Source: Treponema sp. (GTDB lineage Bacteria; Spirochaetota; Spirochaetia; Treponematales; Treponemataceae). Taken from it: DNA of 34,974 bases. Location of the stretch: positions 1 through 34,974 of the forward strand of contig JAEDFM010000025.1 of assembly GCA_016292805.1 (NCBI GenBank). Reading direction: 5' to 3'. A program made the position numbers and the translations under genes. Positions 16,893 through 24,581 of the stretch are shown in pieces. Every line of letters starts with the position of its first letter. The first letter of the stretch is position 1. The notes below the pieces were generated by a model, which worked only from the letters and a program-made list of their open reading frames with translations, was not told where the DNA came from and searched no databases.

Positions 16893-17861
16893 TTAAAATC
16901 GAATTACCGTTCCAGCCCAGGTAAGACCTGCACCAAAAGCGGCACTTACGATTGTTGTTCCCTTTTTAATTTTTCCTTCTTTGTTCATATCAGCTAAAGC
17001 AACTGGAATAGAAGCAGAAGAAGTATTTCCATATTCACCCATAGAGCAGATGAATTTAGAAAAATCAAAACCAAGACGTTTAGCCGCTGCATTCAAGATT
17101 CTTTCATTAGCCTGATGACATACGAAATAATCAACATCTTCACCTGTAAGCTTTTCTTTTTCCATTACAAGTTTTACAGCATTAGTCATTGCACCAACTG
17201 CAAAGTTGTATACTGCATGACCATCCATTTTAAGGAAGCCATCGTCATTACTTAAATAAAGAGATTTTGCACCAGTTCCATCTGAACCTGAAACAAAAAC
17301 CCCTACCTTACCAGCAAGTTTTTCGTCAGAATCTGATAAGTCACTTTCATCAACTTTTTCAAGAAGTACTGCACCTGCTGCATCTCCAAAGAGAACGCAA
17401 GTAGAGCGGTCTTTCCAATCTGCAATTCCAGAAAGAATTTCGGAACCAACTAAAAGTGCATACTTCCAGTTATTTAATTCCATCATTCCAACTGCATTGT
17501 TCATTGCATAAAGAAAACCAGAACAGGCTCCAGTAACATCAAAGCAAGTTGCATTTGATGCGCCAATTTCTGGCTGCATTACACAGGCAGTAGAAGGAAA
17601 CCCAATGTATGCTGGAGTAGTTGTAGAACAGATTAAAAGATTGATTTCTTCAGGATTAACTCCTGCTTCTTCAATCGCCTGTTTACAAGCTGCAACTCCA
17701 AGCGATACACAAGTTTCGTTTTCACCCACAATATAGCGGGCGCCAATACCTGTATGTGAGCGAATCCATTCATCACTGGTGTTAAGTTCTGCAGGAAGGT
17801 CATCATTAGAGACTCTTCTTGCAGGAACTGCTTTTCCAAAAGAGCGGATTACAACAGACAT
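16893..17861 (-). CDS. fabH: 3-oxoacyl-ACP synthase III FabH
   Basis: This 322-residue enzyme starts fatty acid synthesis by condensing acetyl-CoA (or a branched primer) with malonyl-ACP. The triad is C113 (T-G-A-C-S-G-F), H249 (V-C-H-Q-A-N) and N279 (Y-G-N-T-S-S-A-S). The start codon overlaps the acpP stop by one base (TAATG), so translation is coupled to acpP. Confidence 0.95.
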   Translation of the reverse strand: MSVVIRSFGKAVPARRVSNDDLPAELNTSDEWIRSHTGIGARYIVGENETCVSLGVAACKQAIEEAGVNPEEINLLICSTTTPAYIGFPSTACVMQPEIGASNATCFDVTGACSGFLYAMNNAVGMMELNNWKYALLVGSEILSGIADWKDRSTCVLFGDAAGAVLLEKVDESDLSDSDEKLAGKVGVFVSGSDGTGAKSLYLSNDDGFLKMDGHAVYNFAVGAMTNAVKLVMEKEKLTGEDVDYFVCHQANERILNAAAKRLGFDFSKFICSMGEYGNTSSASIPVALADMNKEGKIKKGTTIVSAAFGAGLTWAGTVIRF

Positions 17862-18097
17862 TAGTTGTTCTGTCCTTTAATGAAGTTGTAAGCATCGCCT
17901 ACTGTCTGGAATTCATTAGCCTTGTCATCAGGGATGTGAACACCAAGTTCTTCTTCGATAGCATAAATCAATTCATAAGTATCAAGGCTGTCAGCTTCAA
18001 GATCGTTTCTGAAATCTGCTTCCAGTGTGATTTTTGATTCATCTACATCAAGTTTTGATGAAATGAGTGCCTTCATTTTTTCAAACAATTCGTCCAT
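17861..18097 (-). CDS. acpP: Acyl carrier protein
   Basis: This 78-residue acidic protein carries acyl chains on a 4'-phosphopantetheine attached to S37 in E-A-D-S-L-D. Length and the helix pattern are typical. An in-frame start further upstream (18127) would add a basic stretch foreign to ACPs; ATG 18097 has AAGGAG at the right distance. It is the first gene of the fatty acid operon and overlaps fabH by one base. Confidence 0.95.
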   Translation of the reverse strand: MDELFEKMKALISSKLDVDESKITLEADFRNDLEADSLDTYELIYAIEEELGVHIPDDKANEFQTVGDAYNFIKGQNN

Positions 18098-18152
18098 TTT
18101 GTTTCTCCTTAGAACTTTTTTTACCAAATGTGTTTTAATGTGTGACCGCAGA

Positions 18153-18220
18153 ATGACATATTTACCATTTTTGTCATACTGTCTACACTAAAAATTAACG
18201 CATTCTTAAAGGGATGTCAA
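18153..18220 (-). promoter_or_regulatory. Promoter of the fatty acid synthesis operon, with palindrome
   Basis: On the minus strand a perfect TTGACA (18220-18215) and TAATTT (18197-18192) are 17 bp apart, about 95 bp before acpP. Just after the predicted start of transcription lies the inverted repeat ATGACA (18153-18158) / TGTCAT (18172-18177) with a 13-nt centre, a possible operator. No FapR- or FabT-like gene lies nearby. Confidence 0.6.
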
Positions 18221-18264
18221 TAAAGATTTGTATAAATGACTATGTAAATAGGGATAAAGTAAAA

Positions 18265-18299
18265 AAAATCCTGATTCTATAATTTAGAACCAGGATTTT
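18265..18299 (-). terminator. Rho-independent terminator of the ABC transporter operon
   Basis: A 9-bp stem AAAATCCTG (18265-18273) with CAGGATTTT (18291-18299) extends, after one mismatch, through TTCTA/TAGAA. On the minus strand it is followed by eight T. It lies 22 bp past the last permease stop codon and insulates the fatty acid operon promoter. Confidence 0.9.
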
Positions 18300-18321
18300 A
18301 ATAAGATTTCAAAATATTAAA

Positions 18322-19299
18322 CTATCTGTCTTCTCGGAAGTAAGGAACACCTAAAGCTTCAGGAGCCTGGTTTTCCTTTTGATTTTTTATACTTGTAATT
18401 ACAAGAACTACAATTGTTACTACATACTGACTCATTTTGAACAGTTCCTGTACGCCACGGCTTAATCCTGGTATATACATATAAAGGATATAAAGTCCGC
18501 CAAACAGGAAAGCTCCAGGAATTGCCTTTCGGGAATCCCATAAACTGAAAATTACAAGAGCAACAGCAAGCCATCCGCGGTCGCCAAAGCCATTGTTAGT
18601 CCAGGTACCGCCAAGATATTCCATTACAAAGTAAAGACCACCAAGACCGGCAATTGCACCACCAACAACAGTAGCAATATACTTGTAGCGGTTAAGATTA
18701 ACACCGGCAGCATCTGCTGCACCAGGATTTTCACCAACCGCACGAAGATTCAAACCGACTCTAGTTTTAAGCAGAATAAAAGCAACAAGAAAGGCCAGTA
18801 TGATTGAAACGTATGTAAGGAAGCCATAAGAAAAAAGCAGCTTTCCAATAACAGGTATCTTATTTAGTCCAGGAATACTAGCCTGATAAGCACTGGCTGT
18901 AACAGCAACAGAAACCTGCCCTACCCCACCAGCAAGACGAGAAATTGAGCCACCAAAAAAATTACCAAAGCCAATGCCAAAAGTTGTAAGGGCAAGACCA
19001 ACTACATTCTGGTTAGCTCGCAAAGTAATTGTAAGGAAGCTGTAAATCAAAGCGCCAAAAGCAGAACAAAGCAGTGTGCATAAAAGAGAAACAAGCATAC
19101 CAACAAAAGGAACCGGAACAGCAGCTGCGGCTTCATAGTAGAATGCACCCATCAGCCCTGCAATTCCGCCCATGTACATTAATCCTGGAATTCCAAGATT
19201 CAGGTTTCCAGATTTTTCTGTAACAATTTCTCCAATAGAACCAAAAAGAATTCCAATTCCCTGAATTATTGCTTTCTGTAAAAATGTCCAAATAATCAT
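18322..19299 (-). CDS. ABC transporter permease, nucleoside/sugar type (second)
   Basis: This 325-residue integral membrane protein has about eight to nine hydrophobic segments and the family pattern EIVTEKSGNLNLGIPGLM near the N-terminus (about 24-41), typical of the BPD_transp_2 permeases that pair with BMP lipoproteins. The open frame runs on to 19365, but GGGGAG and the family N-terminus support ATG 19299. It follows the first permease by 10 bp. The two permeases should form the membrane channel driven by the ATPase encoded upstream. Confidence 0.9.
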   Translation of the reverse strand: MIIWTFLQKAIIQGIGILFGSIGEIVTEKSGNLNLGIPGLMYMGGIAGLMGAFYYEAAAAVPVPFVGMLVSLLCTLLCSAFGALIYSFLTITLRANQNVVGLALTTFGIGFGNFFGGSISRLAGGVGQVSVAVTASAYQASIPGLNKIPVIGKLLFSYGFLTYVSIILAFLVAFILLKTRVGLNLRAVGENPGAADAAGVNLNRYKYIATVVGGAIAGLGGLYFVMEYLGGTWTNNGFGDRGWLAVALVIFSLWDSRKAIPGAFLFGGLYILYMYIPGLSRGVQELFKMSQYVVTIVVLVITSIKNQKENQAPEALGVPYFREDR

Positions 19300-19309
19300 A
19301 ATTACTCCC

Positions 19310-20386
19310 CTACTCCTTCTTTTTACCTTTTTCAAAAACAACCCGGTAGCGAACAAAGAAATCACTACCTATCAGGAAGAAAATGATAATACCTGTAATA
19401 ATGTCAGAAACATTTTCATTCAATCTAAACTGACTGGCAATCTGAATAGAACCATTGTGCATAAAACATAAAAGAAAAGAAATTGCTACCATAGCAAAAG
19501 TATTAAAGTTACTCATCCAGGCTACAATGATGGCAGTAAATCCGCGGCCACCTGCAAGGCTGGTACTAACAGTGTGGCTGGCGCCGCTAACTACAAGACA
19601 TCCTGCAAGACCACAAATAGCACCAGAAAGAGCCATAGTTCTGATAATTACTTTAGGAACTGAAATTCCCGCGTAGCGAGCCGTATTCCAGCTTTCGCCA
19701 ACAACACTCAGCTCATAGCCATGCTTTGTATAACGAAGATAGAAAAACATGAATGCTGTAACAACAATTACAAGTATAAGATTCAATCCGTAACGCTGAC
19801 CAAAAACACTAGGGAACCAGCCTGCATTTGTATTTGGATTAATAATACCTACAGAGTTAGACCCAGCAGGATTTTCCCAGAAAACAACACAGAACGAAAT
19901 CAGCTGAATGGCAATGTAGTTCATCATAAGAGTGAACAAAGTTTCGTTAGTATTGAACTTTGCCTTAAAAATAGCAGGAATGATTCCCCAGATTACACCG
20001 GCCACACAAGAGCAAACCATAATCATTGGAAGAAGAATTCCGTTTGGAAGATTTTTTCCGTAAATCATAAGGGCAGCACTGGCAAGTCCACCCATAAGCA
20101 TCTGTCCTTCTGCACCAATATTCCAGAAACGCATTTTAAATGCAGGCACAAGACCAACTGCAACAAGAAGAAGAACCAGCATATCACGGATTGTTACCCA
20201 GGTTCTTCGCTTATTACCAATAGCGCCATTAAAAATTCCCCCATAAACTTCCAGTGGATTCAAATCTGTAACTGAAACAATGACAATTGCGCAGACAATC
20301 AGAGCCAGCAAAACTGCTACAATTTTTATTAAAAGCGATTTATATAACGCAAGATTATCTCTTTTACTCAAACGAATATTAATCAT
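19310..20386 (-). CDS. ABC transporter permease, nucleoside/sugar type (first)
   Basis: This 358-residue membrane protein has a short basic N-terminus, a first membrane segment near 20-45, and the family stretch around F83-K-M-R-F-W-N-I-G-A-E-G-Q, which resembles the coupling region of BPD_transp_2 permeases. Its ATG overlaps the end of the ATPase gene by 8 nt, so translation is coupled. It pairs with the permease encoded downstream. Confidence 0.9.
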   Translation of the reverse strand: MINIRLSKRDNLALYKSLLIKIVAVLLALIVCAIVIVSVTDLNPLEVYGGIFNGAIGNKRRTWVTIRDMLVLLLVAVGLVPAFKMRFWNIGAEGQMLMGGLASAALMIYGKNLPNGILLPMIMVCSCVAGVIWGIIPAIFKAKFNTNETLFTLMMNYIAIQLISFCVVFWENPAGSNSVGIINPNTNAGWFPSVFGQRYGLNLILVIVVTAFMFFYLRYTKHGYELSVVGESWNTARYAGISVPKVIIRTMALSGAICGLAGCLVVSGASHTVSTSLAGGRGFTAIIVAWMSNFNTFAMVAISFLLCFMHNGSIQIASQFRLNENVSDIITGIIIFFLIGSDFFVRYRVVFEKGKKKE

Positions 20387-21953
20387 TGTTCACCTCTTCT
20401 TTTGCAGCACTTTCTGAATCATCGTTTTCAATTTTGTCAGAAATATCAGCAGTCATTAAATAACCAATCTGTTCCTTTGTTGCTGTTCTTGCATCTACAA
20501 GACCTGTAACACGACCATTGTTCAAAACAAGGATTCTGTCGCTTAAAGCAAGAAGAACATCCAGATCTTCAATAACACTGATTACCGCAACTCCCCTAAC
20601 CTTCTGTTCATTCAACTTATTGTAAATTGCATAGGATGAGTTAATATCAAGACCACGAACAGGATAAGCAACCATCAATACATCAGGATCAGAACTGATT
20701 TCGCGGCCAACAAGAACCTTCTGAACATTACCACCAGAAAGGCGGCTTACAGGATATTCAGTGTGAGGAGTTACAACTTCAAGTTTTTCCTTAATTCCAA
20801 GAGCAACCTTTCTTGGCTCCTTACGACGAACAATAGGCTCACGACCTTTTTTGTAAGTACGAAGCATAACATTGTCAGTCATACCCATAAGACCAACAAG
20901 CCCCATACCAAGACGATCCTCTGGTACAAAGGCAATTTTAGCCCCAGCCTTTTTAATTTCGCGGGTAGATTTATTTGTAAGATCAATTTCTGTATTTTCT
21001 GAATTAATGAACTTAACCTTGCCTTCAGGATACTTCTGCATACCATCAAGACATTCAAAGAGTTCACGAACGCCACAACCGGCAATTCCCGCAATCCCAA
21101 GGAATTCTCCGGAGCGGGCTGTAAAGCTTACATTGTCCAAAGCCTTAAGGCCGTCTTTATTAAAGCAGGTTAAACATTCAACTTTAAGTACATCCCGTGG
21201 ATTTACAGGTTCTGTACGGTCTATATCAAGACTGATTTTCTGACCCACCATCATTTCTGTAAGCTGCTGAACAGTGGCGTCCTTTGTCCTTACAGTATCT
21301 ATGTATTCACCTTTTCTAAGAACCGAAACTCTGTCAGAAATTTCCATTACTTCGTTCAATTTGTGAGTAATGATTACAACAGCTTTTCCGTCGGCACGCA
21401 TATTGCGCAAAACATCAAAAAGACTTTTTGTCTCCTGAGGAGTTAATACAGCAGTAGGTTCATCAAGAATCAGGATATCAACACCTTTATAAAGAACCTT
21501 AATGATTTCTACAGTCTGTTTTTGAGAAACAGACATATCGTAAATTTTCTGATCAAGATCGATTTTAAAACCATAAGCTTCGCAGATTTTCTGGATATCA
21601 GCTTTAACTTTTTTCATATCCAGAACCTTTGAAGTGTTCTGTCCAAGAATGATATTTTCAGCAGCGGTAAAAACATTTACCAGCTTGTAGTGCTGATGAA
21701 CCATTCCAATATGATACCTGTAAGCATCCTTTGGTGAATGAATTGAAACCTCTTCACCATTAATCAAAATCTGGCCTTCATCCGGACGGTAGATGCCGGC
21801 AATCATATTCATCAATGTTGTTTTTCCACTTCCGTTTTCACCAAGAATAGAAAGAATTTCACTTTTGTTAACAGTAAGATTAACACCGTGATTCGCAACA
21901 ACATCACCGAATGTTTTTGTAATGTTTTTTAATTCAACTGCAACTTCAGACAT
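20379..21953 (-). CDS. ABC transporter ATPase with two nucleotide-binding domains
   Basis: This 524-residue protein has tandem ABC domains, as in ribose- and nucleoside-type importers. Domain 1 has Walker A G38-E-N-G-S-G-K-T-T and Walker B LILDEPTA, but its signature reads MSVSQKQ. Domain 2 has a degenerate Walker A (GIAGCGVREL, no GKT) and a Walker B region with AYPVRGLD where EPTRGLD is usual, but an intact signature RLSGGNVQK. One site is therefore probably catalytic and the other mainly structural, which is common in this subfamily. A strong hairpin lies between this gene and the lipoprotein gene upstream. Confidence 0.93.
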   Translation of the reverse strand: MSEVAVELKNITKTFGDVVANHGVNLTVNKSEILSILGENGSGKTTLMNMIAGIYRPDEGQILINGEEVSIHSPKDAYRYHIGMVHQHYKLVNVFTAAENIILGQNTSKVLDMKKVKADIQKICEAYGFKIDLDQKIYDMSVSQKQTVEIIKVLYKGVDILILDEPTAVLTPQETKSLFDVLRNMRADGKAVVIITHKLNEVMEISDRVSVLRKGEYIDTVRTKDATVQQLTEMMVGQKISLDIDRTEPVNPRDVLKVECLTCFNKDGLKALDNVSFTARSGEFLGIAGIAGCGVRELFECLDGMQKYPEGKVKFINSENTEIDLTNKSTREIKKAGAKIAFVPEDRLGMGLVGLMGMTDNVMLRTYKKGREPIVRRKEPRKVALGIKEKLEVVTPHTEYPVSRLSGGNVQKVLVGREISSDPDVLMVAYPVRGLDINSSYAIYNKLNEQKVRGVAVISVIEDLDVLLALSDRILVLNNGRVTGLVDARTATKEQIGYLMTADISDKIENDDSESAAKEEVNND

Positions 21954-21965
21954 AAAACAATTTTG

Positions 21966-22133
21966 AATTAAGAATGCAGAATTCAGAGTCTTCTACAAAA
22001 AAATTCAAATCCTTTAAAACAAAAAAATCCGACAGCAGTAAAAACTACCATCGGATTTAATTATACCAAAATAAGATGCTTTATATAAGAACAGGAACAT
22101 TAATTCTTCGTTCTTTGTTCTGCATTCTTAATT
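21966..22133. repeat. 16-bp inverted repeat framing the lipoprotein-ATPase spacer
   Basis: AATTAAGAATGCAGAA (21966-21981) is repeated perfectly in inverse orientation at 22118-22133. The 168-bp segment between holds the terminator hairpin. It could be a small MITE-like insertion; the motif is low in complexity, so chance origin or a common A-rich repeat remains possible. Confidence 0.6.
22021..22058 (-). terminator. Intercistronic terminator after the BMP lipoprotein gene
   Basis: AAATCCGA (22025-22032) pairs with TCGGATTT (22051-22058), and the inner bases continue the stem with G-T pairs and an AGT/ACT end. Seven T follow on the minus strand. It lies between the lipoprotein gene and the transporter genes. 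Partial read-through would give much more binding protein than transporter, a usual arrangement for such importers. Confidence 0.85.
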
Positions 22134-22144
22134 AAGATTAATTA

Positions 22145-23326
22145 CTAGCGTTCAACAATTCCGTCAATTCTTAAGTCAAAAGCAGGAGCTGCAAAACCAT
22201 TCTGTTCATTGAAAGCACCGTCTTTAACATAAGCAGCATATTTAGCAAAATCTCCACCTTCAGCAATCAAAGTTTCGATTGATTTTCCGCCTACTGTGAA
22301 TGTAGCTGTATCAAATACTTTTACAGAACCGTTTATAATACCATTAACTACCGCATCAACCTTAGCCTGAGCGTCAGCTGTTGCAACTTTTGAATTGATA
22401 GCTGTTGTATAAACTGCACCGTCTGAATAACCTTTTGACCAGTCAACATCAAATGATTCACCTGCCATAACAGCTTTAGCAGACATTGTATAGAATGCAC
22501 CCCAGTTCAAAGCTGCAGATGTAAGAGCAGCATTTGGAGCTACAGCAATCATATCAACATTATAACCAACACATGGAACACCACGAGCTTCACAAGCTGT
22601 TGGAGCACCAGTTGTATCTGCATGCTGAGAAATAAGAACACATTTTGCAGCGATTAAAGCTTCTGCAGTTTCCTTTTCCAAAGTCATATCAGCCCAAGAG
22701 TTTGTATAGCGAACTTCCATAGTTGCAGATGGACAAACAGAGCGAACACCAAGGAAGAATGATGTATAACCAGAAACTACTTCTGCATAAGGATAAGCAC
22801 CAACATAACCAATCTTTGCCTGTGCTGCTGTAATTTTTCCAGAAGCAATCATATCGTTTAATTTAAGACCTGCAACAACACCAGAAACATAACGTGACTG
22901 ATATACAGATGGCATAAAGTTATGCATGTTTTTAAGACCACTTAAAGCAGCCTGATATCCAGTAGCATGAGCAAAAACAATGTCTGGATATTCTTTAGCA
23001 ACCTGAATCAAATAAGATTCGTGACCAAATGATGTACCGATAATGTATTTACATCCCTGTTCTGCCAAGTCAATAGCAGCATCATAAGCCTTTTCATCTT
23101 CAGGAATACATTTCTTTTCAATAACCTGGGCATCTGTAAGTCCAAGTGATTTTTTCATTTCCTGAATACCTTTCATATGTGCTTCTGTATAGCCTTCGTT
23201 TTCATCACCAATGTAAATAACACCAACTTTGAAGGAAGCTCCAGAAGATTCTTTTTTAGAACAGCCTGAGAATAAGGCTCCAACCAATGCAGCAGCTGCA
23301 ACAACAGCAACTAATGATTTTTTCAT
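22145..23326 (-). CDS. BMP-family substrate-binding lipoprotein (PnrA/TmpC-like)
   Basis: This 393-residue lipoprotein has a signal peptide (MKK, then an alanine-rich core) and a lipobox ending at C22 (L-F-S-G-C). F at -3 is outside the classic rule but allowed in spirochaetes. The mature protein has the BMP pattern F-K-V-G-V-I-Y-I-G-D near the N-terminus and the family's central GYVGAYPYAEV. BMP proteins such as treponemal PnrA bind purine nucleosides; the downstream ATPase and two permeases complete the importer. AAGGGG precedes ATG 23326. A weak promoter (TTGCTC, 17 bp, TAAATT) lies just upstream. Confidence 0.92.
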   Translation of the reverse strand: MKKSLVAVVAAAALVGALFSGCSKKESSGASFKVGVIYIGDENEGYTEAHMKGIQEMKKSLGLTDAQVIEKKCIPEDEKAYDAAIDLAEQGCKYIIGTSFGHESYLIQVAKEYPDIVFAHATGYQAALSGLKNMHNFMPSVYQSRYVSGVVAGLKLNDMIASGKITAAQAKIGYVGAYPYAEVVSGYTSFFLGVRSVCPSATMEVRYTNSWADMTLEKETAEALIAAKCVLISQHADTTGAPTACEARGVPCVGYNVDMIAVAPNAALTSAALNWGAFYTMSAKAVMAGESFDVDWSKGYSDGAVYTTAINSKVATADAQAKVDAVVNGIINGSVKVFDTATFTVGGKSIETLIAEGGDFAKYAAYVKDGAFNEQNGFAAPAFDLRIDGIVER

Positions 23327-23429
23327 AAAAAACCCCTTTGAATAGTGAATATTGACAATTTATTCTTTTTTTCTATATTGAGCAATAAAATGATATACAA
23401 ATTCTAGACAGGTTTCCTGTAATTTCTAC

Positions 23430-23478
23430 ATATAATATCGGTATATACCTATTCTGTATGTATATACCGATATTATAT
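23430..23478. repeat. Perfect 19-bp inverted repeat with two GTATATACC units
   Basis: ATATAATATCGGTATATAC (23430-23448) is followed after 11 nt by its exact reverse complement (23460-23478). The left arm runs into the 10-bp palindrome GGTATATACC (23440-23449); the right arm holds GTATATACC (23460-23468). The same decamer recurs around 23744 and before parA, so this probably marks the left edge of the plasmid-type module. Confidence 0.9.
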
Positions 23479-23507
23479 TTATGTTTTAGGGATACTAGAT
23501 CAGCAGA

Positions 23508-23659
23508 CCAGGAGAACCGTCCCCCTGGCTCAAGATATTAAATGAGACCACCCGTACCAGAAAACCACTTCCAGCAGGAACACTGTGTAAAAAAAACTGC
23601 TTCCGTGGTTTTCTGGTGTCACTTATTCTAGTTCAGAACCAGGGGGACGGTTCTCCTGG
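23508..23659. mobile_element. REP pair (REPIN/MITE-like element) around a central hairpin
   Basis: Two 21-nt REP units containing GGGGACGGTTCT lie head to head: minus orientation at 23508-23528, plus at 23639-23659. Between them, ACCAGAAAACCAC (23556-23568) pairs perfectly with GTGGTTTTCTGGT (23605-23617). The 152-bp whole can fold as one long hairpin and has no gene. It resembles a non-autonomous element moved in trans by a Y1/RAYT transposase. It lies just outside the first iteron (23671). The rest of the 23327-23941 spacer holds palindromes, two outlying iterons and a promoter. Confidence 0.75.
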
Positions 23660-23670
23660 CTCCAGTAACA

Positions 23671-23818
23671 ACTACCAAAGTCCACATATATGCCAAAACT
23701 TTATCTTTTCGCCGTTTCTATGGGAATAAATACTTATATTATTGGTATATACCGATGTTATAAGTATTGTTTAGGTAAATACCTATAACCCCACTGATTT
23801 TCGACTACCTATGTCCAC
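23671..23818. repeat. Two outlying iterons and two GGTATATACC-type palindromes
   Basis: Iteron-like ACTACCAAAGTCCAC lies at 23671-23685 and CGACTACCTATGTCCAC at 23802-23818. Between them are GGTATATACC (23744-23753) and GGTAAATACC (23774-23783). The first palindrome is framed by a longer inverted repeat, AATACTTATA and TATAAGTATT. These connect this spacer with the parA and rep regions further right. Confidence 0.75.
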
Positions 23819-23906
23819 TTTTCTAAAATCACATGGTGCCCGACAGTTTTTCAGAGGTTTAAATTCTGTCTATCAAAAGTAAGTATTCTGAAAGAACAGT
23901 TTCCCT

Positions 23907-23935
23907 TTGAATTCCTTAATCACCAGCTTTACAAT
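23907..23935 (+). promoter_or_regulatory. Candidate leaderless-type promoter of the 97-residue gene
   Basis: TTGAAT (23907-23912) and TACAAT (23930-23935) are 17 bp apart. The -10-like hexamer ends 6 nt before ATG 23942, and no ribosome binding site is present. Confidence 0.4.
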
Positions 23936-23941
23936 GTATTT

Positions 23942-24235
23942 ATGAATTCTGAAGCATTTGTTTACTTTATGGCTTTAATAACCATGTCCTTTGTTCTTTT
24001 AGGACTTGCTGCCTTTATGTACGACAGGATCACAAAGGAAATTCCGAAAGAAGATGAAGACATGAGTTTCCGCGCTCCAAACCGTAAGCTTTCAGCTGTA
24101 ATGAATGCTCCATTCAAATATCTTATTCAGAACCTTAAGGAACGCCACTTCATATCAATTCTTCCGTTTTCACTTTACATTCTGAACCTGGTCTATATGG
24201 TGCTTCTTGGGATCAAATTTTTCCAGCACTTATAG
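23942..24235 (+). CDS. Hypothetical 97-residue protein with two membrane segments
   Basis: I do not recognise this protein. It has hydrophobic segments at about 6-27 and 73-93, separated by a charged stretch (KEIPKEDEDMSFRAPNRK), so both ends should lie on the same side of the membrane. It has no ribosome binding site but a -10-like TACAAT 6 nt upstream. It lies between two clusters of GGTATATACC palindromes, upstream of parA, so it is probably part of the plasmid-type module. A membrane anchor or a small toxin-like protein are possibilities I cannot separate. Confidence 0.6.
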   Translation: MNSEAFVYFMALITMSFVLLGLAAFMYDRITKEIPKEDEDMSFRAPNRKLSAVMNAPFKYLIQNLKERHFISILPFSLYILNLVYMVLLGIKFFQHL

Positions 24236-24281
24236 CCCCTTAAAACATGGTTTTAACCCCTAAAAAACGCCACTTTTTCAA

Positions 24282-24364
24282 GCGTCGATAAAAGGCCAAA
24301 AAACGGGGGTATTTAAGCCCGGTCGATAAATTACTCGATTTTTTAAAATCGACGCGTCTACGCG
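24282..24364. other. Nested palindromes with GTCGATAAA repeats
   Basis: Within 83 bp lie two direct copies of GTCGATAAA (24284-24292, 24322-24330) and the long-range inverted repeat GCGTCGAT (24282-24289) / ATCGACGC (24348-24355). There is also an 8-bp-arm palindrome TCGATTTT-TT-AAAATCGA (24335-24352) and CGCG-TCTA-CGCG (24353-24364). No gene is visible in 24236-24581. G+C is locally high. A recombination, centromere or replication-related site is possible. Confidence 0.55.
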
Positions 24365-24382
24365 AATCCTAGAGCGGATTTT

Positions 24383-24513
24383 AAAATATACCTATTTCTT
24401 CGGTATATACCTATCTTTATATATGTTTTCTACATATTTTTTATACAGTTTTGTACTTATTTTCTAGGTAAATACATATTTTATTTGTATAAATATAGGT
24501 ATATTGGTATAGA
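24383..24513 (+). promoter_or_regulatory. parA promoter with four GGTATATACC-type sites
   Basis: TTGTAT (24485-24490), a 17-bp spacer and TATAGA (24508-24513) form a promoter about 70 bp before parA. Four related sites lie here: AAAATATACC (24383-24392), perfect GGTATATACC (24402-24411), GGTAAATACA (24467-24476) and GGTATATTGG (24498-24507), the last inside the promoter spacer. This fits autoregulation of the partition operon by the RHH protein, and possibly a centromere. Confidence 0.6.
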
Positions 24514-24581
24514 TTTTTTATAAAAAATATTTTATACTTTTTGATGTAAGGAAAAAATTTCATTTTTCAGGGAGGCCAAAA

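Noticed and set aside
19721..20275. Long frame (184 codons) on the + strand inside the permease gene
   Set aside because: It is antisense to a clear ABC permease, has no ribosome binding site and has a composition unlike the real genes (many Lys, Asn, Thr and His, no fold).
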